In this document: positions 23,947-33,498 of the stretch, one piece after another | How the letters are laid out: each line of letters starts with the position of its first letter | How positions within the stretch are numbered: position 1 is the first letter of the stretch | NCBI RefSeq assembly: GCF_000196795.1 | Contig: NC_014259.1 | Span: forward strand, 1,674,001-1,738,000 | From: Acinetobacter oleivorans DR1 | GTDB lineage: Bacteria > Pseudomonadota > Gammaproteobacteria > Pseudomonadales > Moraxellaceae | Length of the DNA stretch: 64,000 bases | Direction of reading: 5' to 3' | Notes under the pieces: model-generated | Seen by the model: the letters and a program-made list of their open reading frames with translations, nothing else | Told to the model about the DNA's origin: nothing | The model's database searches: none | Program-made: the position numbers and the translations under genes

Positions 23947-25908
23947 GTGAGTATTAAGTCAATTTTCATTCAAACTCATTCCCCACATCAAAGTCGTTTT
24001 GTTGTTGGTTTTGATTCAATGGTTAATAGTGGCGCTTGTGCAATTGGGTTTATTAAAGGAGATTACCGTCAAATTAATGCCTTAGTCACTGAAGACTACA
24101 CGGAAAATGACCTCTGGCGAGTGATTAACTTAAAAGGGCAGAAGAATGGAATCGAAGCTTATGATTCTGTAGCCATACTAGGTGCAATTGATAATCAACA
24201 TGCTGGTGAATTAGCAATCTTACAGTTTGGACGTATGTTTGATGCTTGTGTTACAGATGTAATTGAAACAAATCAATTTGGTCTTAAACGTCACCTATCA
24301 TCCAAAAAATTTAATTTATCTGGTTCAAAACCTATTCAAAGATGGCAATTAGAGCAATTACAAAACGTGATTGCTGCAGAAACACCTCAATGGGACGGTA
24401 TCAGTTTAGTTTCACATGAAGGTGATACAGCAAAACTTTTATTAGACATGCAGCGAAATGATGACCATAGCCAGCTGCTAAGTAAATTTGATGGGTTACC
24501 TACGCTATTATGTAGTCTAGGGGTAGAAGAAGCACATTATGACTCTATTATTGTTGATTACCAGCATTTAGAGCAGCTGTCAGCTATCTTACATAACGCT
24601 ATGAACCAGTTTTCTAAACCTGGTGTTAAAGTCGTTAACGTTACTGAAAGTAAGCCGTTTAAACATAGAAAAGTACTTCAAATAGCGCTTACTTATGACT
24701 TTGATGACGGCCAAAACTTCACAATTCTTTTCCATAAGCCCGATCGATTATCCAAAAAAATTAGTCCAGCAGATTCATTAATGTCATGGAAGATATTAAT
24801 GAACAATCGCGATATTACGGCTGCAATTCAGCCTAATCAGGGTGAAGGAATTTCAATTCCAATTCTCGCTGGTCGAATCATGAAGTTAATTAACCAAAAT
24901 AGTAATCGTTTTAAACGTTTACAGGCTAAAAAAGCCGAAAAAGCTAAAGCTTTGGCAGATGCTGAAAGTCGTATTGAACAAAAACAAAACCAGTTAAATT
25001 CTTTGAATGCGGAAATTTCCAATTTATTAAACGATTTGGATCAATTGCAAACTTCATTGCAATCGAAGCAATCAGAAGAAAATGAAGAAATCATTGAAGA
25101 GAATAGTTTAAATGATAATTCACCAGATAGTATTTCACATGAAGAAGCAGAACGTTTAAGAGCTGATTTAAAGCGTTTGAATGCAGATCCTCAATGGGCG
25201 GGAGAAGATGGCTTACGTTATCAAGCTTTCTATGAACGTATCAATAAGGCTGTAGAGGGCGATTCAGAAGCAGTATCTTGGGCTCGAAAATGGATATCTG
25301 AATTAGATGAACAAGATCTAGCTCAACAGCAAGCAGAACTAGAATCAAAAAAACTCATTGAGGCTGAAATTGAAGCAAATCAAAAAAGAGATGAAGAAGT
25401 ATTAGCAGCACGTTCAGCTGGTATGGCTGAAAATAAAATGATGCAGGCATGGTTAGACACTTTAGAAAATCCTGAAAATTCTAACAATATTGACTTTATG
25501 GGGTGGGTTTCAGATCGCCGTAGTGAGTTCTTACAAACCTGGAATGGGGCTGAAGGTTCACCAGAATATTTAACAGCATTCTATGAATATTCAAGAGCAT
25601 GGGCAGATGAATATTTAGCGGATCGCGTTAGTAAGAAAGAACAAATTCAAACTTCAGTAACAGATGATGAACCTGAAGAACTAAATACTCCAACTGAAGT
25701 TGAAGATCTGCAATCTAGTACGACGGAAAATGAAGGTAATCAACTTTATCTTTCAGTAATTGAAGGGCAGGTTAAGGTTAATCTCGAGTTATTAGAACAA
25801 ATTCGGGACGAAGCAGAAAAAGACTTAGATGATCCTCTTCTTATTCCGGCTGTTACAGAACTATTGAACCAAGTACAAACAATGGAAATGGAAGCGGAGA
25901 ATATCTAA
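23947..25908 (+). CDS. DarA-like antirestriction virion protein
   Basis: This is 653 residues starting at GTG. The N-terminal half (about 1-320) matches the layout I associate with the DarA N-terminal family: an opening with FIQTHSPHQSRFVVGFDSM, then a region with LFHKPDRLSKKISPADSLMS and an Asn-rich stretch near NNRDITAAIQPNQGEG. Residues about 320-380 form a coiled coil; the rest is acidic and helical. In P1, DarA is packed in the head and enters with the DNA to protect it from type I restriction. The gene precedes a DdrB-like and a DarB-like gene, so the P1 grouping is kept. Confidence 0.65.
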   Translation: MSIKSIFIQTHSPHQSRFVVGFDSMVNSGACAIGFIKGDYRQINALVTEDYTENDLWRVINLKGQKNGIEAYDSVAILGAIDNQHAGELAILQFGRMFDACVTDVIETNQFGLKRHLSSKKFNLSGSKPIQRWQLEQLQNVIAAETPQWDGISLVSHEGDTAKLLLDMQRNDDHSQLLSKFDGLPTLLCSLGVEEAHYDSIIVDYQHLEQLSAILHNAMNQFSKPGVKVVNVTESKPFKHRKVLQIALTYDFDDGQNFTILFHKPDRLSKKISPADSLMSWKILMNNRDITAAIQPNQGEGISIPILAGRIMKLINQNSNRFKRLQAKKAEKAKALADAESRIEQKQNQLNSLNAEISNLLNDLDQLQTSLQSKQSEENEEIIEENSLNDNSPDSISHEEAERLRADLKRLNADPQWAGEDGLRYQAFYERINKAVEGDSEAVSWARKWISELDEQDLAQQQAELESKKLIEAEIEANQKRDEEVLAARSAGMAENKMMQAWLDTLENPENSNNIDFMGWVSDRRSEFLQTWNGAEGSPEYLTAFYEYSRAWADEYLADRVSKKEQIQTSVTDDEPEELNTPTEVEDLQSSTTENEGNQLYLSVIEGQVKVNLELLEQIRDEAEKDLDDPLLIPAVTELLNQVQTMEMEAENI

Positions 25909-27419
25909 TGACAACACTAAAACAGATTTCTACTCAAGATATTACTAAAAACCCCTTAGTTGTAATTGATCAAATGATTAGTTTATTAAAACCTAAATCG
26001 GGCTTTACTGGGCTTTTGAAAGGTAGAAATAATAATGTGAAAACAGCCAAAGGGGAAAAGATTTCTACTGTCTTCGCTTTAGTCGATATTGATCAAGTCA
26101 TTGCATCTCATACGGCAACAGGTGCAGAAAACCCAAACTATCCGCAAGAACTGCAGCCACGAGATCGTAGTCGTGAATCATCACAAGCATGGGTACAGAA
26201 AACTGCTAATGATTTAGATCCTGAAAGCCTCGGACGTTCAGGACGGGCAGATACGGGAGCACCAATAACTGGAGATGATTTAGTAGTTGAATCAGGAAAT
26301 GGCCGCACCATGGCAATCAAGCTTGCATATGAGCGTGGTACCGCAAATGAGTATAAGCAATGGTTGATTGATGAAGCCGATTACTTTGGGTTTAGCACTG
26401 AGCAGGTACAGACTATTGCTAAACCCATTTTGATACGTATTCGTACCACTGAAATTGATAGAGCACAATTTGCTATTGATGCAAACCAAGATGATAAGTT
26501 GTCATTTACAGCTACAGAGCGGGCTAAAGCTGATGCTAAACGATTAGATAATAATTTATTGGCTCTCTTTAACCCGAATGAAGACGGTGATTTATTAGCA
26601 GTAAGTAACCAAAAGTTTATTCAAGGTTTTTTAACTAAATTAGGTGATACAGAAGCAGCCCAGTACACCACGAAAGATAAAAAACCAACACAAGCACTGA
26701 TAAACAGAATTAAGGCCGCAATTTTTAGTAAAGCTTACAATGATGATCGTTTACTAGAAATGATGGCCGATCATACAAAACCAGATCTTCAAAATATGCT
26801 TAATGCGCTTGGTGTTGCTGCGCCTAAATTTATTGAAGCTCAAGCTATAAGCCGTGGAAATGTACAAGATATATCGGATCAAATCGTAGATGGTATGGAG
26901 CAAGCTATTGATCAACGTGTTGCTAATGCAATTATTGATGCTGCAAATACCATTTTAACTGCCAAGCAAAATGACCAAGATATTGTTGAGTTCGTAAAGC
27001 AACAAGGGCTTTTTGAGGATTTGGGAGAAGGTGTTGCTGAGCTCGCCGTGTTTCTCGCCAAGAATAGCCGCAGTTCAAAAAAAATGAGTATGTTATTTAA
27101 AGCATTAGCTGAATTTGCAGAGAAACAGGCTTTAGATAGTAGCAATGTAGGCTTGTTTGGTGAACCTGAACCAGTAAGTGTAAAAGATGCTATCCAATAT
27201 GCACAACAAGTGCTTGGTGATGATTTCATTAGTGTTCAAATGTACGATTCTTTGATTGAGGCCAACAGATCAAGTAACCCTAAGACAATTCGATTAACCA
27301 AAGAAGGGGCTGAACGTTTCCATAGTGCTTTGAAAATAAAAGTTGCTCAAGGTGGTGACAATGAAAAACCAGAAGTGAACAAAATTAATGACATTCTTTT
27401 CGAAGGATTAGATATTTAG
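25908..27419 (+). CDS. DdrB-like protein with ParB-superfamily domain
   Basis: This is 503 residues, overlapping the DarA-like stop (TAATG). Residues about 40-190 contain the DdrB/ParB-like signature: NPNYPQELQPRDRSRESS, a GDDLVVESGNGRTMAIKLA segment resembling the ParB nucleotide-binding box, and RIRTTEIDRAQFAIDANQ. The remainder is helical. In P1, ddrB lies in the darA operon and takes part in head protein processing or antirestriction. Function here is inferred from family and context. Confidence 0.75.
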   Translation: MTTLKQISTQDITKNPLVVIDQMISLLKPKSGFTGLLKGRNNNVKTAKGEKISTVFALVDIDQVIASHTATGAENPNYPQELQPRDRSRESSQAWVQKTANDLDPESLGRSGRADTGAPITGDDLVVESGNGRTMAIKLAYERGTANEYKQWLIDEADYFGFSTEQVQTIAKPILIRIRTTEIDRAQFAIDANQDDKLSFTATERAKADAKRLDNNLLALFNPNEDGDLLAVSNQKFIQGFLTKLGDTEAAQYTTKDKKPTQALINRIKAAIFSKAYNDDRLLEMMADHTKPDLQNMLNALGVAAPKFIEAQAISRGNVQDISDQIVDGMEQAIDQRVANAIIDAANTILTAKQNDQDIVEFVKQQGLFEDLGEGVAELAVFLAKNSRSSKKMSMLFKALAEFAEKQALDSSNVGLFGEPEPVSVKDAIQYAQQVLGDDFISVQMYDSLIEANRSSNPKTIRLTKEGAERFHSALKIKVAQGGDNEKPEVNKINDILFEGLDI

Positions 27420-27422
27420 TTC

Positions 27423-27428
27423 TGGAAC
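27423..27428 (+). promoter_or_regulatory. TGGAAC unit-start motif, copy 5
   Basis: GGAAC starts 71 nt before ATG 27495 of the DarB-like gene and 4 nt after the upstream stop. Confidence 0.6.
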
Positions 27429-27451
27429 CTACTGAAAATTAAGTACTTACG

Positions 27452-27492
27452 ATCCCTCAACATACGAACATAAAGTTCCTATGCTGAGGGAT
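27452..27492 (+). promoter_or_regulatory. Hairpin covering the ribosome site of the DarB-like gene
   Basis: ATCCCTCAACAT (27452-27463) pairs with ATGCTGAGGGAT (27481-27492), one mismatch, 17-base loop. The ribosome site GAGGG (27486-27490) lies inside the 3' arm and the start ATG 27495 comes 2 bases after the hairpin. Confidence 0.6.
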
Positions 27493-27494
27493 AT

Positions 27495-30400
27495 ATGTCC
27501 AACTTTAAGCTCAAACCAATCACTAAAGACACTGTATTGGTTGCGATTTATTACATGATTGATTTCATGCATTTTCAGAGCAATATTGCTCGGTTTTTCC
27601 TTCTTATCATCCATAAGCAAATAGAACTTAACTTGTCTGTAGCGAAGCAAGCATTATCCTTTGCACGTCAAGAAAGTGATTTTCCAAAATTGGATGAAGT
27701 AGTTGAAGTCTTATATGCTGAAGCTATAAAAAACATTGATGAATCAGTTATCGAACATTTAAATAACGGTTCAAGAAATGTTATTGAACAACTAGAGACT
27801 ATTGTCAGTCTTTTTGCTTGTGAAAAAGAGCTGAAGCCATACACAACTAAAAAGAATAAAACGCTACAGGTTATTGGTTTAAAAGGAATAAAATTAACCA
27901 AAGCTAAAGAATATGATCCTTATGCCTTTTATTCTCAGGGTGAAATTCTTGTTCGCTCAAAACATCTTAAAGCTATTCCAGACTCACTTCTTTCCGAAGA
28001 TCAGCAACTAGTAAAAGGGTTATTCTCCTATGTATCAAATACCAATTCAGATGTGGAATCAGTTGGCGAATTTCGTTTCAGATCCAGAGGACCAATTGTT
28101 CCTGCAAATGGATCAGGAAAAGATGAACTCGAGACTGCAGAAGCAATCAGAAATGATGGAGAAACTGGGGAACTCAGAAACAGTAGTTCTGGCTTATCAA
28201 AAAGTGATGATGCAAGTTTACTTGGCGGCCGAAATCCAAGAAATGAATCTTCAGATGGAGATAGTGGAACCAGTACTAACCGGGTTAACAGCAGCGGAAG
28301 CGGTGAACTATCTGGTAAGAGATCATCTCTTAAACGAGCAAGAGATCGATCAATTGTACAATCTGCTAAATCAGTTAGAGCTGCCATAGATGAAAAGCGT
28401 GAAGCTCAATTAAAAGCAGATAATGTAGAAACTGTTTGGAGTGATGCCTCAAATATTGACGAAGCTTTGCCATATCTACAACCTGCACAGCGCGGGGATG
28501 TTTTTAAAACGGAAAAGCACTTAATCGCGGAAAATAAGAAGGGTATTCTTTTTACAAATGGCACAGGTACAGGCAAAACTTTTACTGGGCTGGGTGTTGC
28601 AAAGCGTTTTATTAATGCTGGTCTCAAGAATATTTTGATTGTTACCCTTAACGATAAAATCGTGAATGACTTTGTAAAAAGCTCAAGTCCTTTGCATATA
28701 AAGGCTTATAAATTAAAAAGCATTAAAGATAACGGCGGAGATGAGCACTCAGTAGTAGTCACAACTTTTGCTAATTTTGGTCAAAATACAAGTTTGGTTC
28801 ATAAACATTGGGACCTTATTTTAATTGATGAAGCCCATACTCTTTCACAATCATCTGATGGGAAATCAACTGCAGCTTTAAACAAGCTACGAGCATTAAC
28901 AGGTCATTTGCGAGGTTTTAATGAATGGTTTGATAATAAATTTGCAGATCAAATACCTAATGAAGAACTTGATGAAAATGGCAAAGAAACTGAGCAATAT
29001 CTATCCGCTTATAACAAAATGCAGATCCTTCGAAATGAGCAACATAAAATCTGGAATCTGAACTGGAAACACCAGAAAAGTAAGTGCAAAGTTGTTTTCT
29101 TATCTGCTACGCCATTTAGTTATCACTTTTCACTTGATTGGGCGGAGGGCTATTTATATGACTATATGTCGCCTTCAGTATCTGTAGATGATCAAGGTAA
29201 TTTTGCAGAAGGCTTTGGTAAGGCTAGAGAGCACTTTTATATGGGCAATCTTGGATATCGAAAACGATATGGTAAGTTGACTCGTCCAGAGGCAAAGGTG
29301 GATACAGGTGTACTTGAAAGACAGTTTGCCGAAAGTCTTAAAAACACTGGGGCTATGTCTGGACGCGATTTAGAAGTTAATTTTGACTATGATCGAAAAT
29401 TTATTCTAATTGGCTCTCGAGTAGGTGAACTTATTGATGAAGGTTTAACTTATCTTCGCAATGGTTATAAAGAAATCGAAGGGCATAAAACACGAACTTT
29501 TGAAGAATGGGCGGCTCAGACTGGAAAACCAACAACAGGCTGGGGACGTCATGCATCGATGCAAGAATATGATCAGCTATTCACAGGAAATCGTTTTAAA
29601 AACATATACGAAATTATTGCAAAACGCTTTGATTATTTAGCAAGACGTCGTTTATTAGAAGCTATTAAAGCTGAAGCTTGTGTTGATATGGTGAAAAAGC
29701 ACTTAGCATTAGGCCGTAAAGTAGTTATTTTCCATGATTACAATGAGGGTGGTGGTTTTGCACCTTTCTTAATTAGTCAGCTTGATATCGAAAAATATGA
29801 GATCCACTTAAGAGATGCTATTGAGCTTGAATATAATTCATTCAAGGAAACCAGACCGGATCTAGTGAATCTCAATCTTGACTATGATTCACCAGTTGAG
29901 ACTTTAAAGAAAGCATTTCCAAATGCTCTATTATTTAATGGCCGTATTTCAAAGCAACAACGTGAATCTAATGTAAATTTATTTAATACAGATGGTAGCG
30001 GGCATGACATTCTTATTCTGCAGTCAGATGCGGGCTCAACAGGAATTAGCTTGCATGATACAACTGGTAAACATCAACGAGTTTTAATTAATATTGGGCA
30101 ACCAACAAAGCCAGCCAAGTTAAGACAGACAGAAGGTCGTATCTATCGAACTGGACAAGCATCGAATGCTATTCAGAGATACTTAACTACGGGTACTGCA
30201 TGGGAACGGGCTGCATTTGCAGACACGATTGCTGGACGTGCAGAAACAGTAGATAACTTTGCAAAAGGTGCCGATGCTGTAGTAAGTATCAAAGAAGCGT
30301 TAATTCAGGCTTATGAAGATGCTCAATATGAAGAGCCAAGTCTAAATGATGGTATTGGTGGTAAAGCATATGATGAAGAAAATGCCCGTATTGCTAAGTT

Positions 30401-31325
30401 AACCCCATTTGATCAAGCACTAACATTCTACTATGCCAAAGGCAAACGTTCTGAAAGTCGTGATAACCGCGAAGGTAAAGAGTGGTATGCAACGCCTGAA
30501 CCACTTGGATTTAAAATGATTGAATGGGCTGGTGTGCACACAGGTGATTCTGTTCTTGAGCCAAGCGCTGGTGATGGAGCTATTGGTCGATTTGTTCCGC
30601 AAGATGTAGAGCTAACAATGATTGAACCGACTGAATCTTTAGCTAGTCGTGCTCAAATGGCAAATACTGGTGCAAAAGTAATTGTTGATACTTTCGAGTC
30701 TTTAGAGACTTTAAATAAGTACCATGCAATTGTAATGAATCCGCCGTTTGGTCATGCAGGAACGTTGGCAATTCAACATATTAAAAAAGCTTTTGGTCAT
30801 CTTTATGATGGTGGTCGTATTGTGGCCTTGGTACCACGTGGTTCGATGGATTCAAAAGTTGATGAGTTTATTGAAAGCACACCTGGTGCAGTTCTTACAG
30901 CTGAAATCTGGTTGCCTCAATCTACCTTTAAAAATGCTGGTACCGCCGTTTCAACTCGAATCATCATTATCGAAAAACATGCCGGAACTAATGATGTACC
31001 AATTACACGAGAATTAGACTTTACACATCTAACAAGTGTTGAAGACCTCTTTTCAGAAATCCGTGACATCGCAATGCCTCCTAGAAAACTACGCATTGAT
31101 GAGCAGCTTGCTAAGTATGAACTTTATGTTAGAACTGAACGTAGCAAGTATGTTTTCAATGGGGACGGAGTTGATAAACCTCAGATCAAGAATATCATGC
31201 TGAAATTCTGGGGCTCAGAAGTTAATGAGTTCAATGAAGTAGTTATGCCATATAACAAATCTGCTGAAATCATTAAAAAGATTGATGAGTTTGAGCAAGT
31301 GAACAGTATTAATTTAGCAGCTTAA
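27495..31325 (+). CDS. darB: DarB-like helicase-methyltransferase antirestriction protein
   Basis: This is 1,276 residues. After a 330-residue N-terminal region comes a superfamily 2 helicase: Walker A GTGTGKT (about 356-362), LIDEAH (about 443-448), SATPF (about 537) and motif VI QTEGRIYRTGQ (about 878-888). A C-terminal adenine methyltransferase follows: motif I LEPSAGDGAIG (about 1021-1031) and motif IV NPPFG (about 1082-1086). P1 DarB-type proteins combine these activities and act in cis on injected DNA against type I restriction. All catalytic motifs look intact. It is followed by a strong terminator. The 1,276-residue length is much shorter than P1 DarB. Confidence 0.8.
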   Translation: MSNFKLKPITKDTVLVAIYYMIDFMHFQSNIARFFLLIIHKQIELNLSVAKQALSFARQESDFPKLDEVVEVLYAEAIKNIDESVIEHLNNGSRNVIEQLETIVSLFACEKELKPYTTKKNKTLQVIGLKGIKLTKAKEYDPYAFYSQGEILVRSKHLKAIPDSLLSEDQQLVKGLFSYVSNTNSDVESVGEFRFRSRGPIVPANGSGKDELETAEAIRNDGETGELRNSSSGLSKSDDASLLGGRNPRNESSDGDSGTSTNRVNSSGSGELSGKRSSLKRARDRSIVQSAKSVRAAIDEKREAQLKADNVETVWSDASNIDEALPYLQPAQRGDVFKTEKHLIAENKKGILFTNGTGTGKTFTGLGVAKRFINAGLKNILIVTLNDKIVNDFVKSSSPLHIKAYKLKSIKDNGGDEHSVVVTTFANFGQNTSLVHKHWDLILIDEAHTLSQSSDGKSTAALNKLRALTGHLRGFNEWFDNKFADQIPNEELDENGKETEQYLSAYNKMQILRNEQHKIWNLNWKHQKSKCKVVFLSATPFSYHFSLDWAEGYLYDYMSPSVSVDDQGNFAEGFGKAREHFYMGNLGYRKRYGKLTRPEAKVDTGVLERQFAESLKNTGAMSGRDLEVNFDYDRKFILIGSRVGELIDEGLTYLRNGYKEIEGHKTRTFEEWAAQTGKPTTGWGRHASMQEYDQLFTGNRFKNIYEIIAKRFDYLARRRLLEAIKAEACVDMVKKHLALGRKVVIFHDYNEGGGFAPFLISQLDIEKYEIHLRDAIELEYNSFKETRPDLVNLNLDYDSPVETLKKAFPNALLFNGRISKQQRESNVNLFNTDGSGHDILILQSDAGSTGISLHDTTGKHQRVLINIGQPTKPAKLRQTEGRIYRTGQASNAIQRYLTTGTAWERAAFADTIAGRAETVDNFAKGADAVVSIKEALIQAYEDAQYEEPSLNDGIGGKAYDEENARIAKLTPFDQALTFYYAKGKRSESRDNREGKEWYATPEPLGFKMIEWAGVHTGDSVLEPSAGDGAIGRFVPQDVELTMIEPTESLASRAQMANTGAKVIVDTFESLETLNKYHAIVMNPPFGHAGTLAIQHIKKAFGHLYDGGRIVALVPRGSMDSKVDEFIESTPGAVLTAEIWLPQSTFKNAGTAVSTRIIIIEKHAGTNDVPITRELDFTHLTSVEDLFSEIRDIAMPPRKLRIDEQLAKYELYVRTERSKYVFNGDGVDKPQIKNIMLKFWGSEVNEFNEVVMPYNKSAEIIKKIDEFEQVNSINLAA

Positions 31326-31335
31326 TATAAGTATT

Positions 31336-31364
31336 AAAAATACGCTCATGATGAGCGTATTTTT
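31336..31364. terminator. Terminator after the DarB-like gene
   Basis: AAAAATACGCTCA and TGAGCGTATTTTT form a near-perfect long stem with a 3-base loop; A- and T-runs on both sides allow use on both strands, suiting the convergent gene at 31423. Confidence 0.85.
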
Positions 31365-31422
31365 ATGGTGTACTGGATTTAGAAAAATTAAATTTATTAA
31401 TATTATGTCTTTGAATTTTTAT

Positions 31423-32484
31423 TTACTTGGGAATCATAGAACTTGCATATGAACTAATTAAACTTCTTGAAAGTAAAAATTTTTCTCCAACGCTTTCAAG
31501 CAGATTACCGCTATTATCTAAACTAAAATGAGCAATATGAGGATCATTAAATAAAAAATCAGGGAAAGGGTATTTAGCATGAGGATTATGAAAAATATAT
31601 AAACCATCAAAGATTGATTCTGTATATTCTTCTTTAGGAATTCCTTGGTGGATATCAGGAATTAATGTACTCTCACTTACGTCATCCCTAGTGTAAAGTG
31701 CGTTAAAGAAAGTAGTTTTATTTGCTTCAGTTACTTCAGCTAATGCTCGAACTTTCCCCCAAGTTGCATAAGGGTTATAAATTACAGCACTAATATCTTC
31801 ATACTCTGAAGTCGTAAAAAAACCTAGAGGAATTTCTGCTCCATTATCTTTCTCAATAAAATCCATTCTTTCTCTTGGTAAGTAGTTGAGTTTATCGGAA
31901 ATGGCCTTTTCCTCATTAAGATAAATTCCATAGAGAACAGCAATTAAACCTCGATGACCTATAAAGTGGGAATGAGGACGATCAAAAGAATTAAGACCTA
32001 AAATAAATGGTTTGCCAATAACATGAGATAAATTTTTATATGATTTTTTAAATTTTTGAGCCTTAGATACAATCGAATTAGCTATTCTAATAATTGATTT
32101 TCGATTGAACTCTTTAAAGTCAATTTCAAAATCTAAATATTCACCGCCAAAACCATATGCTGGCAACCCATCTTGTTCTGGATTGGCAATTGTCGCTTCA
32201 ATACAAAATGCTGAATTATTTTTGTTACATACAAAGTCAGGCGCATGATGTTTATAGTCTATATCAATATTTTCAGATTTCAGAATTTTATTTAGATATA
32301 ATTCCCAAAAAGAAGACTCAAAAGTAGTTTGGAATTCTTTTACAAATTTATTATCTCTATCAACAAATCCATTTGCCCAATCTAATATCACATTCCTTTC
32401 AGCATACATTGCTTCATTTAATAACAATTTAAAAATTTTATGCTGTTTTTCGGTTTCAACAATAGGTGTGAATAAATCTAACAT
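31423..32484 (-). CDS. Reverse-strand cargo gene, possible PD-(D/E)XK-type nuclease
   Basis: This is 353 residues, AT-rich, transcribed against the phage genes and isolated by a terminator. Residues about 80-105 carry HHAPDFVC, a short gap, then AFCIEAT, the spacing of a PD-(D/E)XK nuclease core (Asp, then Glu-x-x) though the usual final Lys is replaced by Thr. Other features: a strand-rich middle, a YNPYATWGKVRALA segment and an HNPHAKYPFP segment. Isolated reverse genes with such cores in prophages are often anti-phage defence genes. Family not recognised with certainty; function is inference. Confidence 0.6.
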   Translation of the reverse strand: MLDLFTPIVETEKQHKIFKLLLNEAMYAERNVILDWANGFVDRDNKFVKEFQTTFESSFWELYLNKILKSENIDIDYKHHAPDFVCNKNNSAFCIEATIANPEQDGLPAYGFGGEYLDFEIDFKEFNRKSIIRIANSIVSKAQKFKKSYKNLSHVIGKPFILGLNSFDRPHSHFIGHRGLIAVLYGIYLNEEKAISDKLNYLPRERMDFIEKDNGAEIPLGFFTTSEYEDISAVIYNPYATWGKVRALAEVTEANKTTFFNALYTRDDVSESTLIPDIHQGIPKEEYTESIFDGLYIFHNPHAKYPFPDFLFNDPHIAHFSLDNSGNLLESVGEKFLLSRSLISSYASSMIPK

Positions 32485-32613
32485 TTTTTAATTCTCAAAC
32501 AATAGCTTAAATAAATATTCTCAATTCCATAATACTAAAAAATTACTCATAATCAACTTTATATAAAAATAAGAAATTATTGTTTCTAATATTTTTTTAG
32601 TCGTTTGTTATGC

Positions 32614-32619
32614 TGGAAC
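32614..32619 (+). promoter_or_regulatory. TGGAAC unit-start motif, copy 6
   Basis: GGAAC starts 71 nt before ATG 32686. Here the motif is also part of an inverted repeat (GAACAA at 32616-32621 with TTGTTC at 32631-32636). Confidence 0.6.
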
Positions 32620-32685
32620 AAACCTAATAATTGTTCTTATTTTTTAATTGATAATAACTTTAATTTTATGAGTTAGTACTTAAAT

Positions 32686-33498
32686 ATGTCCAAAGCTTTA
32701 GCTTATGCACCAGCTGTAAATACAGCAAAAACTAAGTTGCCAAGTACTGAATCAGATCCTTTCTACGGTTCTATTTCAAAGCACAAATACGCTGAGTTTT
32801 CTCTATGTGATAAAGATGGTAATGCAATTGCATCACCAGTAATTAGAGCTTTGCTTACTGAAGGAGACAAAAGTATTGAGAGCCAATGGCAAACTCCATT
32901 TGAAAATAGCAATCCAGAACTAAAAATGCCTATGTTGATGGCTAACTTGCAAACTGGTCAGATGCTTCAAGCTGCTGCTACTCTAGGAGAAAATTCGCCC
33001 TTTATTTCTGCATTAAGCGATATGGCTTCTGGTCCTTTAGCAACTGCTGAAAGTGCACTTAAAAGCGTTGAGGGACGCACAAATTTAACCAAGGTGAATA
33101 CAACTCAAGTTTTCCTATCTACCTCGTCAGTACGTCTCAATTTATCAATCTTTTTCTTGGCATTTAGTGATGCGAAATCAGAAGTTGAAGACAGAATTAT
33201 GCAATTGGAGGCATGGAGCCTGCCAGTATCATTATCATCAGATTCTACGCTGCAAAATGTCATTAATGACTCTAATACAGCCCTAGAAGGGTTATTTTCA
33301 GGTGTAATCCCGCCTTTTGTATCTCTCACTACCCATGGCAAAACTTATAAACCCTTTATTATTGAAAGTGTTTCAGCACCAATTGTCGCGCCTATTGATG
33401 AAAAAGGTAACCGGTTAAGTTTGGCCGTCAATATTAGTTTAATGAGTCGTACTGCATGGGACTCAAAAGACATTTACTTATTATATGGAGGCAACTAA
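32686..33498 (+). CDS. Phage tail/baseplate structural protein
   Basis: This is 270 residues. A helical middle region and a beta-rich C-terminal domain (KPFIIESVSAPIVAPIDEKG, SLAVNISLMSRTAW) suggest a baseplate or tube-associated protein that folds around the tail end. It precedes two small genes that look like tail chaperones or hub proteins, and shares a TAATG overlap with the first. No named family assigned. Confidence 0.5.
   Translation: MSKALAYAPAVNTAKTKLPSTESDPFYGSISKHKYAEFSLCDKDGNAIASPVIRALLTEGDKSIESQWQTPFENSNPELKMPMLMANLQTGQMLQAAATLGENSPFISALSDMASGPLATAESALKSVEGRTNLTKVNTTQVFLSTSSVRLNLSIFFLAFSDAKSEVEDRIMQLEAWSLPVSLSSDSTLQNVINDSNTALEGLFSGVIPPFVSLTTHGKTYKPFIIESVSAPIVAPIDEKGNRLSLAVNISLMSRTAWDSKDIYLLYGGN

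Noticed and set aside
28030..28389. 119-residue frame on either strand inside the DarB-like gene
   Set aside because: Low-complexity shadow of a Ser/Gly-rich linker in the larger gene; no ribosome site.
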